In this document: piece after piece, positions 15,857-23,710 of the stretch
Layout of the letters: each line of letters starts with the position of its first letter
How positions within the stretch are numbered: position 1 is the first letter of the stretch
NCBI GenBank assembly: GCA_963737405.1
Contig: CAVTSL010000007.1
Location: forward strand, 62,001 to 126,000
Reading direction: 5' to 3'
DNA length: 64,000 nt
Source of the DNA: JACCTU01 sp963737405
GTDB taxonomy: Bacteria > Actinomycetota > Thermoleophilia > Gaiellales > Gaiellaceae
Notes under the pieces: model-generated
Seen by the model: the letters and a program-made list of their open reading frames with translations, nothing else
Told to the model about the DNA's origin: nothing
Database searches by the model: none
Made by a program: the position numbers and the translations under genes

Positions 15857-15918
15857 TTCACTTGGCGTTTCGCACCTTGTAACCTCGGGGTTCGCCGCAA
15901 CCCATTGAGGGAGGTTCG

Positions 15919-16080
15919 ATGGACGAGCGCACCACGCTGACCGACGACGAGATCCAGACCGACGCAACACGAGCGGAGGTCGCGGACGACGACGATGCGG
16001 ACGGCACTGACTCGACAGATGCGACCGACGCAGACAGCGACGACACCGACGCTGACTCCGACGGCACAGACTCGTCGTAG
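15919..16080 (+). CDS. Asp-rich 53-residue small protein upstream of a JmjC-type oxygenase
   Basis: A short gene with an excellent ribosome-binding site (GAGGGAGG) 6 bases before its ATG and a stop at 16078. After a plain N-terminal part (DERTTLTDDEIQTDATRAEV) it becomes a run of Asp with Thr, Ser, Ala and Gly: 19 of 53 residues are Asp, mostly in TD, AD and SD pairs. It has no hydrophobic segment. The leader-then-repetitive-core shape and the adjoining 2-oxoglutarate oxygenase gene, whose start lies inside it, recall a modified-peptide precursor, with Asp or Thr/Ser hydroxylation as a possible change. This is inference; a simple acidic binding partner is possible too. Confidence 0.55.
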   Translation: MDERTTLTDDEIQTDATRAEVADDDDADGTDSTDATDADSDDTDADSDGTDSS

Positions 16081-17236
16081 CACCAGCGCGCTCGCGCGCT
16101 GCATCGAGCCCGTCGAGGAGCACGTCTTCCTCGCGGACTACTGGGAGCGCAGGCCGCTCGTCGTCGAGCGGGACGAGCCTGCACGCTACGACGACCTCCT
16201 GACCACGGAGGACGTCGAACACCTGCTCGAATCGGGCAGCCTGCGCTCCCCCGCGTTCCGCCTCGTCAAGGCGGACACGAAGCTCTCCTCGGGCGACTAC
16301 CTCGTCGACGTTCCCTGGCGTCCGGTGGCGTTCGGCGGCATGGCGGACGTCGCGGGGGTGGCGTCCGCGTTCGAGGACGGCGCGACGCTCGTCCTGCAGG
16401 CGCTGCACCACTGGTGGCCGCCGCTCGCGGCGTTCTGCCGATCGCTCGAGGCGGCGCTCGGACATTCGACGCAGGCGAACGCGTACTACACGCCGCGCTC
16501 GGCGCAGGGCCTGCCCGTGCACCACGACACGCACGACGTCTTCTGCCTCCAGATCTCCGGCGAGAAGCGCTGGCTCGTGTACGACCCGGTGTGGAACCTG
16601 CCGCTCAAGGACCAGCGCTACGACGCGAGCATGGGCGAGCCGGGCGAGCCGATGCTCGACGTGACGCTCACGCCCGGCGATCTGCTCTATCTGCCGCGCG
16701 GGTGGCTGCACCAGGCGAAGACCTCCGACTCCGACTCGCTCCACCTGACGATCGGCGCGAACGTCTACACGTGGCTCGACGCGTTCCGGGCCGCGCTCGA
16801 GGAGTGCGCCGTCGACGAGCCTTTCCGGCGCTCGCCCGAGGGCTCTCCCGACGAGCTGGTCGCGCAGCTCGCGTCACGGCTCGGCGCGGACGATGTGCGC
16901 CGGCGCATGCGCACGAAGCTCGTCTCGTCGCGGCGGCCGATCCTCGACGGGCAGGTCGACCAGCTGCGCGCGCTCCGCGACCTCGACGCCGAGACCGAGC
17001 TCGAGCGCCGGCCGACGGTGCTCGCGGACGTCGCGACGCGCGGCGATCGCGCGGTCCTCACGTTCGAGGGCCGGACGCTCGAGTTCCCGGCGCGCGTGCG
17101 CGGTGAGCTCGACTACGTGCTCGAGGCCGAGGACACGTTCCGGCCGTCGGATCTTCCGGGCAAGCTCGACGAGGCCGGCCGGCTCGTGCTCGTCCGCAGG
17201 CTCGTGCGCGACGGGCTGCTCCGGATCACCGGCTGA
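15995..17236 (+). CDS. JmjC/cupin-type 2-oxoglutarate oxygenase (ribosomal-oxygenase-like)
   Basis: About 405-413 residues of the cupin_4/JmjC family that includes bacterial YcfD/RoxA and human NO66/MINA53. The domain begins near EPVEEHVFLADYWERRPLVV. The Fe(II) site is complete: HxD in LPVHHDTHDVF and the distal His in LPRGWLHQA; the 2-oxoglutarate-side strand has GEKRWLVYDP. The C-terminal third is a winged-helix-like region, as in the dimeric family members. Start is uncertain: ATG at 15995 or 16019, both inside the upstream Asp-rich gene in another frame. Known relatives hydroxylate Arg or His of ribosomal proteins, but here the short acidic protein is an alternative substrate. Confidence 0.8.
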   Translation: MRTALTRQMRPTQTATTPTLTPTAQTRRSTSALARCIEPVEEHVFLADYWERRPLVVERDEPARYDDLLTTEDVEHLLESGSLRSPAFRLVKADTKLSSGDYLVDVPWRPVAFGGMADVAGVASAFEDGATLVLQALHHWWPPLAAFCRSLEAALGHSTQANAYYTPRSAQGLPVHHDTHDVFCLQISGEKRWLVYDPVWNLPLKDQRYDASMGEPGEPMLDVTLTPGDLLYLPRGWLHQAKTSDSDSLHLTIGANVYTWLDAFRAALEECAVDEPFRRSPEGSPDELVAQLASRLGADDVRRRMRTKLVSSRRPILDGQVDQLRALRDLDAETELERRPTVLADVATRGDRAVLTFEGRTLEFPARVRGELDYVLEAEDTFRPSDLPGKLDEAGRLVLVRRLVRDGLLRITG

Positions 17237-17930
17237 CGACGAAGCGCCGCGGGCGGCGCGTCTCGGTCGAGTTGCACGTGAGGTAGTCCTCCGGGCCGAG
17301 CTCGACGCGCACGCGTCGCTCGTGCCGGCGGCCGCTCGTGTCCTCGAACACGAACCGCTCACCGTCCTGCTCGACGAGCCTGAGGTCGTCGAGGCCGAAC
17401 AGCTGCGCGTGCTCGCGGACGTCGCGCTCCGCCGCCTGCGCAGCGAACGAGTAGCACGAGCGGCCGCGGTAGTGCGGGAGCTCGACCTGACCCGCGAGGT
17501 GGTTGTCGAGGACGTCGCCGGCGAGCTCGCGTTCGACGCGCCCGTAGTAGATGCCGTGTGGGAGGCAGACGAGGTTGCCTGCGAAGCGGTCGCCGCCGAT
17601 GTGCGTCACCTGCCAGACCGCGTCCTCCTCGACCTGCTCCGAGAGCGCCTCGAAGAGCGGCCGGCCGTAGCGCGCGCAGCACGGATCGTGCTTCCCGTGC
17701 GTGCAGACGAGGAAGACCGGCTGGTCGATCGGGTCGCCGGCGGTCATCAGGTCGAGGTCGCGGAGATCGTCGTGCGCCTCGAAGGCGACCGAGCGAAGCG
17801 ACTCCTCGCCCTCGACCGACGTTCCGGCGTAGGCGCGGAGCTCAGGACGGCCGCGTCGGTCGGGGCGCCTGATGAAGAGCAGCCGCGTGTGCGCGCGGGC
17901 CGCGACCTGCTCGCGGAGCGTCCGCTTCAC
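17226..17930 (-). CDS. Suc_Fer-like (Apd1-type) thioredoxin-fold ferredoxin; start missing
   Basis: A 234-residue open frame of the sucrase/ferredoxin-like family. The iron-sulfur region reads FLVCTHGKHDPCCARYGRPL, with HxGGDRFAGN and CLPHGIYYGR downstream, all family hallmarks. Typical members have an extra N-terminal part; in the same frame upstream to about 18065 the sequence continues as FCSDVARDNGEPLAGTA and DHWLLVEYRGLWG, clearly belonging to the protein, yet no ATG, GTG, TTG or CTG begins it before an in-frame stop. Either a one-base error removed the start or a rare start is used. It converges with the oxygenase gene (11-base overlap). Confidence 0.75.
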   Translation of the reverse strand: MKRTLREQVAARAHTRLLFIRRPDRRGRPELRAYAGTSVEGEESLRSVAFEAHDDLRDLDLMTAGDPIDQPVFLVCTHGKHDPCCARYGRPLFEALSEQVEEDAVWQVTHIGGDRFAGNLVCLPHGIYYGRVERELAGDVLDNHLAGQVELPHYRGRSCYSFAAQAAERDVREHAQLFGLDDLRLVEQDGERFVFEDTSGRRHERRVRVELGPEDYLTCNSTETRRPRRFVVSR

Positions 17931-18075
17931 CTGGTCGGAGAGCCCCGAGGCGCGGATCGCGTTCGGGCCCCAGAGGCCGCGGTACTCGACGAGCAGCCAG
18001 TGGTCGATCCGGCTCGCCGTGCCCGCGAGCGGCTCGCCGTTGTCCCTCGCGACGTCGCTGCAGAACGGGCGTTGT

Positions 18076-19846
18076 CTAGGCGCCGTCGTCCTCCTGGGCG
18101 AGCACGCAGATCACCTGACCATTCTGGACCGACTGCCCCGGGCCGACGGACAGCTCGGTCACCACGCCGTCGCGGTGCGCGGCGATCTCGTTCTCCATCT
18201 TCATCGCCTCGACGACGCAGAGGACGCGGCCGGCCTCGACGGTCTCCCCTTCCTCGACGCCGACCGAGAGCACCGTTCCCTGCATCGGGCTGATCACCGC
18301 GGCGCTTCCGCCTGCGCCGCCGCCGCGCGAGCGCTCCGCGCGCGCACGCGCGAGCTCGGCCCACGGCGGCTCGGGCTCGAGCACGGTCACGTCGTACCGG
18401 CGGCCGTCGACCTCGACGCTGGTCGTGCGTCCGTCGAGCCGCCCGCCGGGGCCATGGCCGACCTTGTGGCTCTGTGTCACGTGCTCTTCGGCCCGGCGTG
18501 CGAGCTCGTCCGACTCCACGACGCCGTGGCACGTCTCGCCCGCGACGAAGCACGGGTGCTCGAGGAGCGCCCGGTGGAAGCCGAGGAGCGTCTGCACGCC
18601 CTCGATCTCGAACTCGCCGAGCGCGCGCAGCATCCGACGGCGAGCGTGTTCGCGATCGACGTCGCGGACGATGAGCTTCGCGATCATCGGGTCGTAGAGC
18701 GGCGAGATCTCGCTGCCCTCCGAGACGCCGGAGTCGACGCGCACGCCGGGCCCCGTCGGCTCGCGGTAGTGCGCGATGCGGCCGGGTGCGGGAAGGAAGC
18801 CCTTCGAGACGTCCTCGGCGTTGATCCGGCACTCGATCGCGTGTCCGCGCAGCACGACGTCCTCCTGGCGGAGCGACAGCGGCTCGCCCTGCGCGATCGC
18901 GATCTGCTCGCGGACGAGGTCGAGGCCGGTCACCTCCTCGGTCACTGTGTGCTCGACCTGGAGCCGGGTGTTCATCTCCATGAAGTAGTAGGAGCCGTCG
19001 GGCGCGAGCAGACCTTCGATCGTCCCGGCCGAGCGGTAGCCGACTGCACGAGCCGCGTCGACCGCGATCGCGCCGATCCGTTCCCGCAGCTCGTCGTCGA
19101 CGGCGGGCGAAGGCGTCTCCTCGATCAGCTTCTGGTGCCGGCGCTGGATCGTGCAGTCGCGCTCGCCGAGATGGATGACGTTCCCGTGCGCATCCGCGAG
19201 CACCTGGACCTCGACGTGCCTCGGGTTCTCGAGATAGCGCTCGACGTAGACGGATCGGATCCGCGAAGTACGCCTGGCCTTCACGGCTCGCCGACTCGAA
19301 CGCGCGCGCCGCCTCGGCTCCGGACTCCACGATCCGCATCCCCTTGCCGCCGCCTCCGGCCGCGGCCTTCACGATCAGCGGGTAGCCGATCCCGTCGCCG
19401 AGCCGCACGATCTCGTCCGCAGAGGCGACCGGATCCGTCGTTCCGGGGATGATCGGCACGCCGGCGTCGCGCATCAGCGTCCGCGCCGTCGTCTTGTGGC
19501 CCATCAGCTCGATCGCCTCCGCGGGCGGTCCGATCCAGACGAGCCCTGCCGCCTCCACCGCGCGCGCGAAGCCGGCGTTCTCGGCGAGGAAGCCGTAGCC
19601 GGGATGCACCGCCTCCGCGCCGGTCGCACGTGCGGCGTCGAGCAGCTTCTCGACGACCAGATAGCTCTCGGCCGCCGTTTCTCCCCCGAGCGCGAAGGCC
19701 TCGTCGGCGGCCGCGACGTGCCGAGCCCCGCGGTCGGCGTCCGAGTAGACGGCGACCGACCGCAGGCCGAGCTCGCGAAGCGTCCGGAAGACGCGGATCG
19801 CGATCTCGCCGCGGTTGGCCACGAGGACGGTGGAGAAGCTGGACAT
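18076..19846 (-). CDS. accA: Acyl-CoA carboxylase alpha subunit (biotin carboxylase plus BCCP), frame broken once
   Basis: A 589-residue biotin-dependent carboxylase chain once the frame is repaired. It starts MSSFSTVLVANRGEIAIRV; the ATP-grasp loop KAAAGGGGKGMRIV, the ERDCTIQRRHQKLIEE and EMNTRLQVEHTVTE motifs follow; the biotin Lys is in VVEAMKMENEI near the C terminus. Near 19255 one extra base splits the gene: the N-terminal frame ends in YFADP and the C-terminal frame resumes with SVYVERYLENPRHVEVQ. It works with a carboxyltransferase beta chain such as the one at 25120-26706 (acetyl- or propionyl-CoA). As essential lipid machinery, a sequence error is more likely than decay. Confidence 0.85.
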
Positions 19847-19870
19847 CGTCGCGGCGTATTCTCCCCGCGG

Positions 19871-20413
19871 ATGAGCCTGCCCGATTACCTGACCGTCGGC
19901 CGGGCCCTGTCCGTTCCGTTCGTCGTCCTCCTCTTCGTCTGGGACTTCCCGAACCACGCCTACTACGCGACGGCGCTCTTCGTGGTCGCGATGGCGACGG
20001 ACTGGTTCGACGGACGCATCGCGCGGCGCCGCGGGCGGACGTCGCCGCTCGGATCGCTGCTCGACCCGATCGCCGACAAGCTCCTCGTCCTGTCGGTGCT
20101 GATCGTCCTCATCGGCGAGGGCGTCTTCCCCGCCTGGATGGTGGCGGCGATCGTCGCGCGCGAGTTCCTCGTCTCGGGGCTACGCCTGGCGGCGATCGAG
20201 CGCGGCGTCGTCGTCGAGGCGCGCGACCTCGGGAAGCTCAAGACGTGGTCGCAGGCGATCGCGGCGGGCGTCGGCGGGCTGGCCGCGGCCGGCGTCTGGA
20301 GCGACGACGTGGCCTGGTGGGCGCTCCTCGTCGCGCTCGTCCTGACGTGGGTCTCGGGGCTCGACTACGCGCGGGTGGCCCCGCGGCTCCTCCGCGGCAG
20401 GGCCGTCGCGTAG
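19871..20413 (+). CDS. pgsA: CDP-diacylglycerol-glycerol-3-phosphate phosphatidyltransferase
   Basis: A 180-residue membrane enzyme with a complete CDP-alcohol phosphatidyltransferase motif, D-x2-DG-x2-AR-x8-G-x3-D-x3-D, seen as TDWFDGRIARR, followed by GSLLDPIADK. Several hydrophobic helices fit six membrane passes. It makes phosphatidylglycerophosphate, or possibly phosphatidylinositol-phosphate in actinobacteria; the start MSLPDYLTVGRALSVPFVV is typical of PgsA. The ATG at 19871 is 24 bases from the divergent carboxylase start. Confidence 0.85.
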   Translation: MSLPDYLTVGRALSVPFVVLLFVWDFPNHAYYATALFVVAMATDWFDGRIARRRGRTSPLGSLLDPIADKLLVLSVLIVLIGEGVFPAWMVAAIVAREFLVSGLRLAAIERGVVVEARDLGKLKTWSQAIAAGVGGLAAAGVWSDDVAWWALLVALVLTWVSGLDYARVAPRLLRGRAVA

Positions 20414-20459
20414 TCGAGACCGGCGCGGCGCCAGCGGCTGCGCTGGGCCGGATGCGCTT

Positions 20460-20520
20460 GTAGCACTGTGTTACTTGCCCCGACGGCCCGGCGGATCGCT
20501 TCCGCCGTGCCACCGTCGGG
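20460..20520. other. Nested inverted repeats between pgsA and the NlpC/P60 gene
   Basis: An outer 8-bp stem (20479-20486/20513-20520, CCCGACGG/CCGTCGGG) encloses a 6-bp stem (20490-20495/20501-20506, GGCGGA/TCCGCC). Just before it, GTAGCAC-T-GTGTTAC (20460-20474) is an imperfect palindrome. This could end pgsA transcription or fold in the leader of the hydrolase gene. No c-di-AMP (ydaO) riboswitch consensus was found here. Confidence 0.5.
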
Positions 20521-20591
20521 AACCGGCTTGATCTCGACGCGCACGGCGGCAGCCTAAAGCGTTCCGGCGAGCCGCCGATTGAAAGGGCAGC

Positions 20592-21596
20592 ATGGCCCGC
20601 CGCCTCCTTCTCGTCGTCCTGCTCGGCCTGGTCCCGGCCGGGGCCGCGCTCGGCGCGAAGCCCGCGTCCTGGGCCTCCGCCGAGATCCGCCTGCTCGGCC
20701 AGGACCCCACGACCTTCCGGGCCGACGACACCGTCACCCGCGGCGAGCTCGCCGACCTCCTCACGGGCGCGACCGGGGCGCCGCAACCGCAGGTCGCCAA
20801 GCCCGAGGTGCCCCTGACGATGCAGGACCTCGACGCCCGGCTCGTGGCCGCGCTCGGCCTGACGAACGAAGCGAAGGCCTTCGCCGCCGCCGTCCGCACG
20901 GCCGGCCTCGCCCCTCCGTCACGCTTCGGGCCCGAGGTCGTGGCGCGCCTGCTCGCGCTCCGGACGAACCACCCGGCGAAGGACGACGCGCTCGAGCGGC
21001 TCCCCACCGACCCCGCGCCGCGCGCCGAGGCCGCGTACTCGACCGCGCAGATCGTCCGCTTCAAGGGCTGGGAGCTCACGCGCGTCCAGGAGGCCGCCTC
21101 GACCTTCACGCTCCCGACGCTCTCCGACTGGCAGCGCCGGATCCTGACGACGGCCGTCAAGCTCGTCGGCTACCCCTACATCTGGGCCGGGACGAGCGAC
21201 CGGAGGCAGGTCGCGCTCGGCAAGACCGTCCCTGGCGGCTACGACTGCTCGGGCTTCGTCTGGCGGGTCTACAAGCTCCAGGCCTATGCGGGATCCGGGA
21301 CGCTCGCCACGACGCTCGCCGGCCGGACGACCTACGCGATGAGCGGCGAGGTGCCGAAGGCGAAGCGGATCCCGGCCGCCGCGCTCCAGCCCGCCGACGT
21401 CGTCTTCTTCGGCTCCAGAGGCCCGAAATCGACCCCGGCTGAGGTCGACCACATGGGCATCTACCTCGGAAACGGCTGGTTCGTGCACTCCTCCCGCTAC
21501 GGCGTGGCGGTCGAATCGCTCACCGGCTGGTACCAGCAGCGCCTCGCGTGGGCCCGGCGTCCGCTCGCCGAAGCGGGCCTCGCAGCCCGGTCCTAA
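20592..21596 (+). CDS. Secreted NlpC/P60 peptidoglycan endopeptidase
   Basis: A 334-residue exported hydrolase. An N-terminal signal peptide (RRLLLVVLLGLVPAGAALG) leads to an SLH-like helical region (about residues 25-165) and a C-terminal NlpC/P60 domain. The catalytic Cys is in PGGYDCSGFVWRVY and the His residues in VDHMGIYLGNGWFVHSS. It likely cuts stem peptides during growth or division. Residues 30-100 contain the ITRGELADLL-like repeats used for wall binding (here TVTRGELADLLTG). A structured element that could be a c-di-GMP riboswitch follows directly after its stop. Confidence 0.85.
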   Translation: MARRLLLVVLLGLVPAGAALGAKPASWASAEIRLLGQDPTTFRADDTVTRGELADLLTGATGAPQPQVAKPEVPLTMQDLDARLVAALGLTNEAKAFAAAVRTAGLAPPSRFGPEVVARLLALRTNHPAKDDALERLPTDPAPRAEAAYSTAQIVRFKGWELTRVQEAASTFTLPTLSDWQRRILTTAVKLVGYPYIWAGTSDRRQVALGKTVPGGYDCSGFVWRVYKLQAYAGSGTLATTLAGRTTYAMSGEVPKAKRIPAAALQPADVVFFGSRGPKSTPAEVDHMGIYLGNGWFVHSSRYGVAVESLTGWYQQRLAWARRPLAEAGLAARS

Positions 21597-21660
21597 CTCG
21601 AAAGAGGGAAAAGGCCTGCAAAGCCCTAAATCACTCCATCGGGTGATGGCTGCAGCACCG
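21597..21660 (+). ncRNA. Structured RNA resembling a class I c-di-GMP riboswitch (tentative)
   Basis: Immediately after the NlpC stop, CTC-GAAA-GAG (21597-21606) makes a GAAA tetraloop hairpin. GCAAAGCC (21618-21625) follows, then a hairpin ATCAC/GTGAT (21630-21634/21643-21647), then GGCTGCAGCACCG. The GNRA loop, the GCAAAGCC string and a closing GGC.GC segment are hallmarks of GEMM elements, but the first strand (GGCAAAC) and the linker after the tetraloop do not fit well. The next large gene is a GGDEF/HD-GYP protein, which makes c-di-GMP control attractive. Only covariance scoring could settle it. Confidence 0.35.
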
Positions 21661-21714
21661 TCCGAAAGCAAGAATCCGGCGGTCTGTCCCACCTGGACCT
21701 GGGGAGGTTCTGGA

Positions 21715-21810
21715 ATGTTGCAGTGGAAGGTTCGTCTCGCGGTCGCTGCGGCCCTGCTGCTTGCGGTCGTCGGCGCCGACTTCGACTGGCTCCGCCAGTT
21801 CGGCTGGTAA
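21715..21810 (+). CDS. 31-residue single-helix membrane peptide
   Basis: An ATG 7 bases after a strong GGGGAGG ribosome-binding site opens a 31-residue peptide. Residues 6-21 are hydrophobic (a membrane helix), preceded by QWKVR and followed by DFDWLRQFGW, an aromatic C-terminal end. No relative is known to me. It lies between a possible riboswitch and the membrane GGDEF/HD-GYP gene (9 bases away), so it may be part of that operon as a leader peptide or small regulator of the membrane enzyme. Confidence 0.55.
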   Translation: MLQWKVRLAVAAALLLAVVGADFDWLRQFGW

Positions 21811-21819
21811 GCACCTGAG

Positions 21820-23628
21820 TTGCGCGCGCCGGCGCTGCCGCCCGCACGACTCTCCGCGCTCGTCGTCCCCGTGTGCCTGCTCGGCCTCGGGGCCGTCGGC
21901 GTCGGAGCGTTTCGCCTGGTCACAGGCGGCGAGAGCCTGGGTGTCTGGCTCTCGATGGTGGCGTTGTTCGGTGCGTGCGTGCTTGCCGAGCGGTATCCGG
22001 TCGGCCTCGACGGTGTCGATGCCGGCGGCGTAACGCTCACCTACTCGTTCGTCGTCGCGGCCGCGGTGCTGTTCGGCTGGGAAGCCGCGGTCGTGATCGT
22101 GTTCGCGGCGACGGCGCTCATGCAGTTCCTGCAGCACCGTCCGCCGATCCGCGTCGCGTTCAACGCGGCGGTCTACTCGCTCGCGGCGGCAGTCTCGGGG
22201 CTGGCGATCGTCCCGCTCGACGACAGGATCACCGGCGTGCCCGGCCTGATCGTCGACGTCGCGGTCGTCGCGACCGTCAACTACTGGGTGAACACGCTCC
22301 TGATCACCGGCGCGGTCTCGCTCAGCTCGGGCAAGCCGTACATGGCGACGCTCCGGACGAACGTGCTCGGCACGGCGGTGCCCTTCGCGTTGATGGGCTC
22401 GGCCTCGCTGATGCTGATCGTGCTCTGGGAGCGGTCGCCGTTCCTCTCGTTCGTCCTGATCGGCCCGCTGCTCGCGATCGCGCTCTACCAGCGCTCGACG
22501 TACCGCGCGCTCCGCGCGATGCGGCTCGCGCTCACCGACCCGCTCACGAACCTCGGCAACCACCGACACTTCCACGAGCGCCTGCAGCGCGAGCTCGCGA
22601 TCGCCGAGGAGAAGAACCAGCCGCTCTCGCTCTGCCTCGTCGACATCGACGACTTCAAGCGGATCAACGACCGCTTCGGCCATCCCGCGGGCGACGGCGT
22701 GCTCGGCCAGGTGGGGAAGCGCCTGCGCCAGGGCGGAGAGGCGTTCCGGCTCGGCGGCGACGAGTTCGCCGTCCTGATGCCGGCGATGAACGGACAACAG
22801 GCTTTCACGGGCGCGAGCTCGATCGTCGACCGCGTAGCGGCGCTCGACCTCGAGCACATCGGCCCGATCACCGTCAGCGCCGGCCTTGCGACCTTCCCGG
22901 TCCAGGGCGTCGGCCGCGACGAGCTGATCCGTCTTGCCGACTCGGCGCTCTACTGGGCGAAGGAGCACGGCAAGAACCAGGTGCGGGCCTATCGCCCGGA
23001 CGTGGTCGAGCTGGCGGAACTGCGGCGTCTCGCCGCCGGCCCCGACCGGGCGGCCCGCTACCGCGCGGCGGCGAGCCTCGCGAAGGCCGTCGACGCGCGC
23101 GACGCCTACACGGGCTCGCACTCCGAGCGCGTCGGCGAGCTCGCGGCGAAGATCGCCACGCGCATGGGCGCCGACCCCGAGCTGATCGAGCTGATCCGGC
23201 TCGCCGGCTCCCTGCACGACCTCGGCAAGCTCGCGATCCCGGAGGAGATCCTCCGCAAGCCCGCCCCGCTGACAGAGGCCGAGCGCCTCGTGCTCGAGCG
23301 GCACCCGCAGATCGGCTTCCGGATGCTCGAGAGCCTCGGCGTCGACCCGGTCGCCGACTGGGTGCTGCACCACCACGAGCGCTGGGACGGCACCGGCTAC
23401 CCCGAGGGCCTGCCGGCCGAGCGGATCCCGCTCGGTGCGCGGATCATCTTCGTCGCCGACGCGTACGACGCGATGACGTCCGACCGCGTGTACCGGCGGA
23501 AGCTGTCGACGCAGGACGCGCTCGCGGAGCTCCAGCGCTGCGCCGGCACGCAGTTCGACCCCGAGGTCGTGGCTGCGTTCGCCGAAGAGTTCGGGGCGCT
23601 TCGCCCCGTCCCCGCTCTCGCCTCGTAG
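21820..23628 (+). CDS. Membrane GGDEF/HD-GYP bifunctional c-di-GMP enzyme
   Basis: A 602-residue protein with a TTG start. About residues 1-230 contain several membrane helices (MASE-like sensor). A GGDEF domain follows (LTDPLTNLGNHRHF, RLGGDEFAVL), then an HD-GYP phosphodiesterase domain with HSERVGEL, LHDLGKLAIP and HHHERWDGTGYPEGLP. Both active sites look intact, so it could make and break c-di-GMP. A signature RxxD inhibitory site is not obvious. It is paralogous to the next gene, sharing the sensor and GGDEF parts, and the pair looks like a tandem duplication with the HD-GYP part present only here. Confidence 0.85.
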   Translation: MRAPALPPARLSALVVPVCLLGLGAVGVGAFRLVTGGESLGVWLSMVALFGACVLAERYPVGLDGVDAGGVTLTYSFVVAAAVLFGWEAAVVIVFAATALMQFLQHRPPIRVAFNAAVYSLAAAVSGLAIVPLDDRITGVPGLIVDVAVVATVNYWVNTLLITGAVSLSSGKPYMATLRTNVLGTAVPFALMGSASLMLIVLWERSPFLSFVLIGPLLAIALYQRSTYRALRAMRLALTDPLTNLGNHRHFHERLQRELAIAEEKNQPLSLCLVDIDDFKRINDRFGHPAGDGVLGQVGKRLRQGGEAFRLGGDEFAVLMPAMNGQQAFTGASSIVDRVAALDLEHIGPITVSAGLATFPVQGVGRDELIRLADSALYWAKEHGKNQVRAYRPDVVELAELRRLAAGPDRAARYRAAASLAKAVDARDAYTGSHSERVGELAAKIATRMGADPELIELIRLAGSLHDLGKLAIPEEILRKPAPLTEAERLVLERHPQIGFRMLESLGVDPVADWVLHHHERWDGTGYPEGLPAERIPLGARIIFVADAYDAMTSDRVYRRKLSTQDALAELQRCAGTQFDPEVVAAFAEEFGALRPVPALAS

Positions 23629-23655
23629 CCACCGACCACTCGTTCGAGTGATTTG

Positions 23656-23674
23656 CGGGGGCTTCGGCCCCGCG
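23656..23674 (+). terminator. GC-rich hairpin after the GGDEF/HD-GYP gene
   Basis: GCGGGGGC-TTCG-GCCCCGC forms a stem of about 7 bp with a TTCG tetraloop and one extra G in the left arm, 28 bases after the stop. No T-run follows, common for actinobacterial terminators. Confidence 0.5.
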
Positions 23675-23710
23675 CATGATGAGGTGACCGGCCACCGCGA
23701 GAGGGAATAG

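Noticed and set aside
20414..20591. c-di-AMP (ydaO) riboswitch before the NlpC/P60 gene
   Set aside because: The context is typical, but I could not match the conserved ydaO blocks; only nested hairpins are visible.
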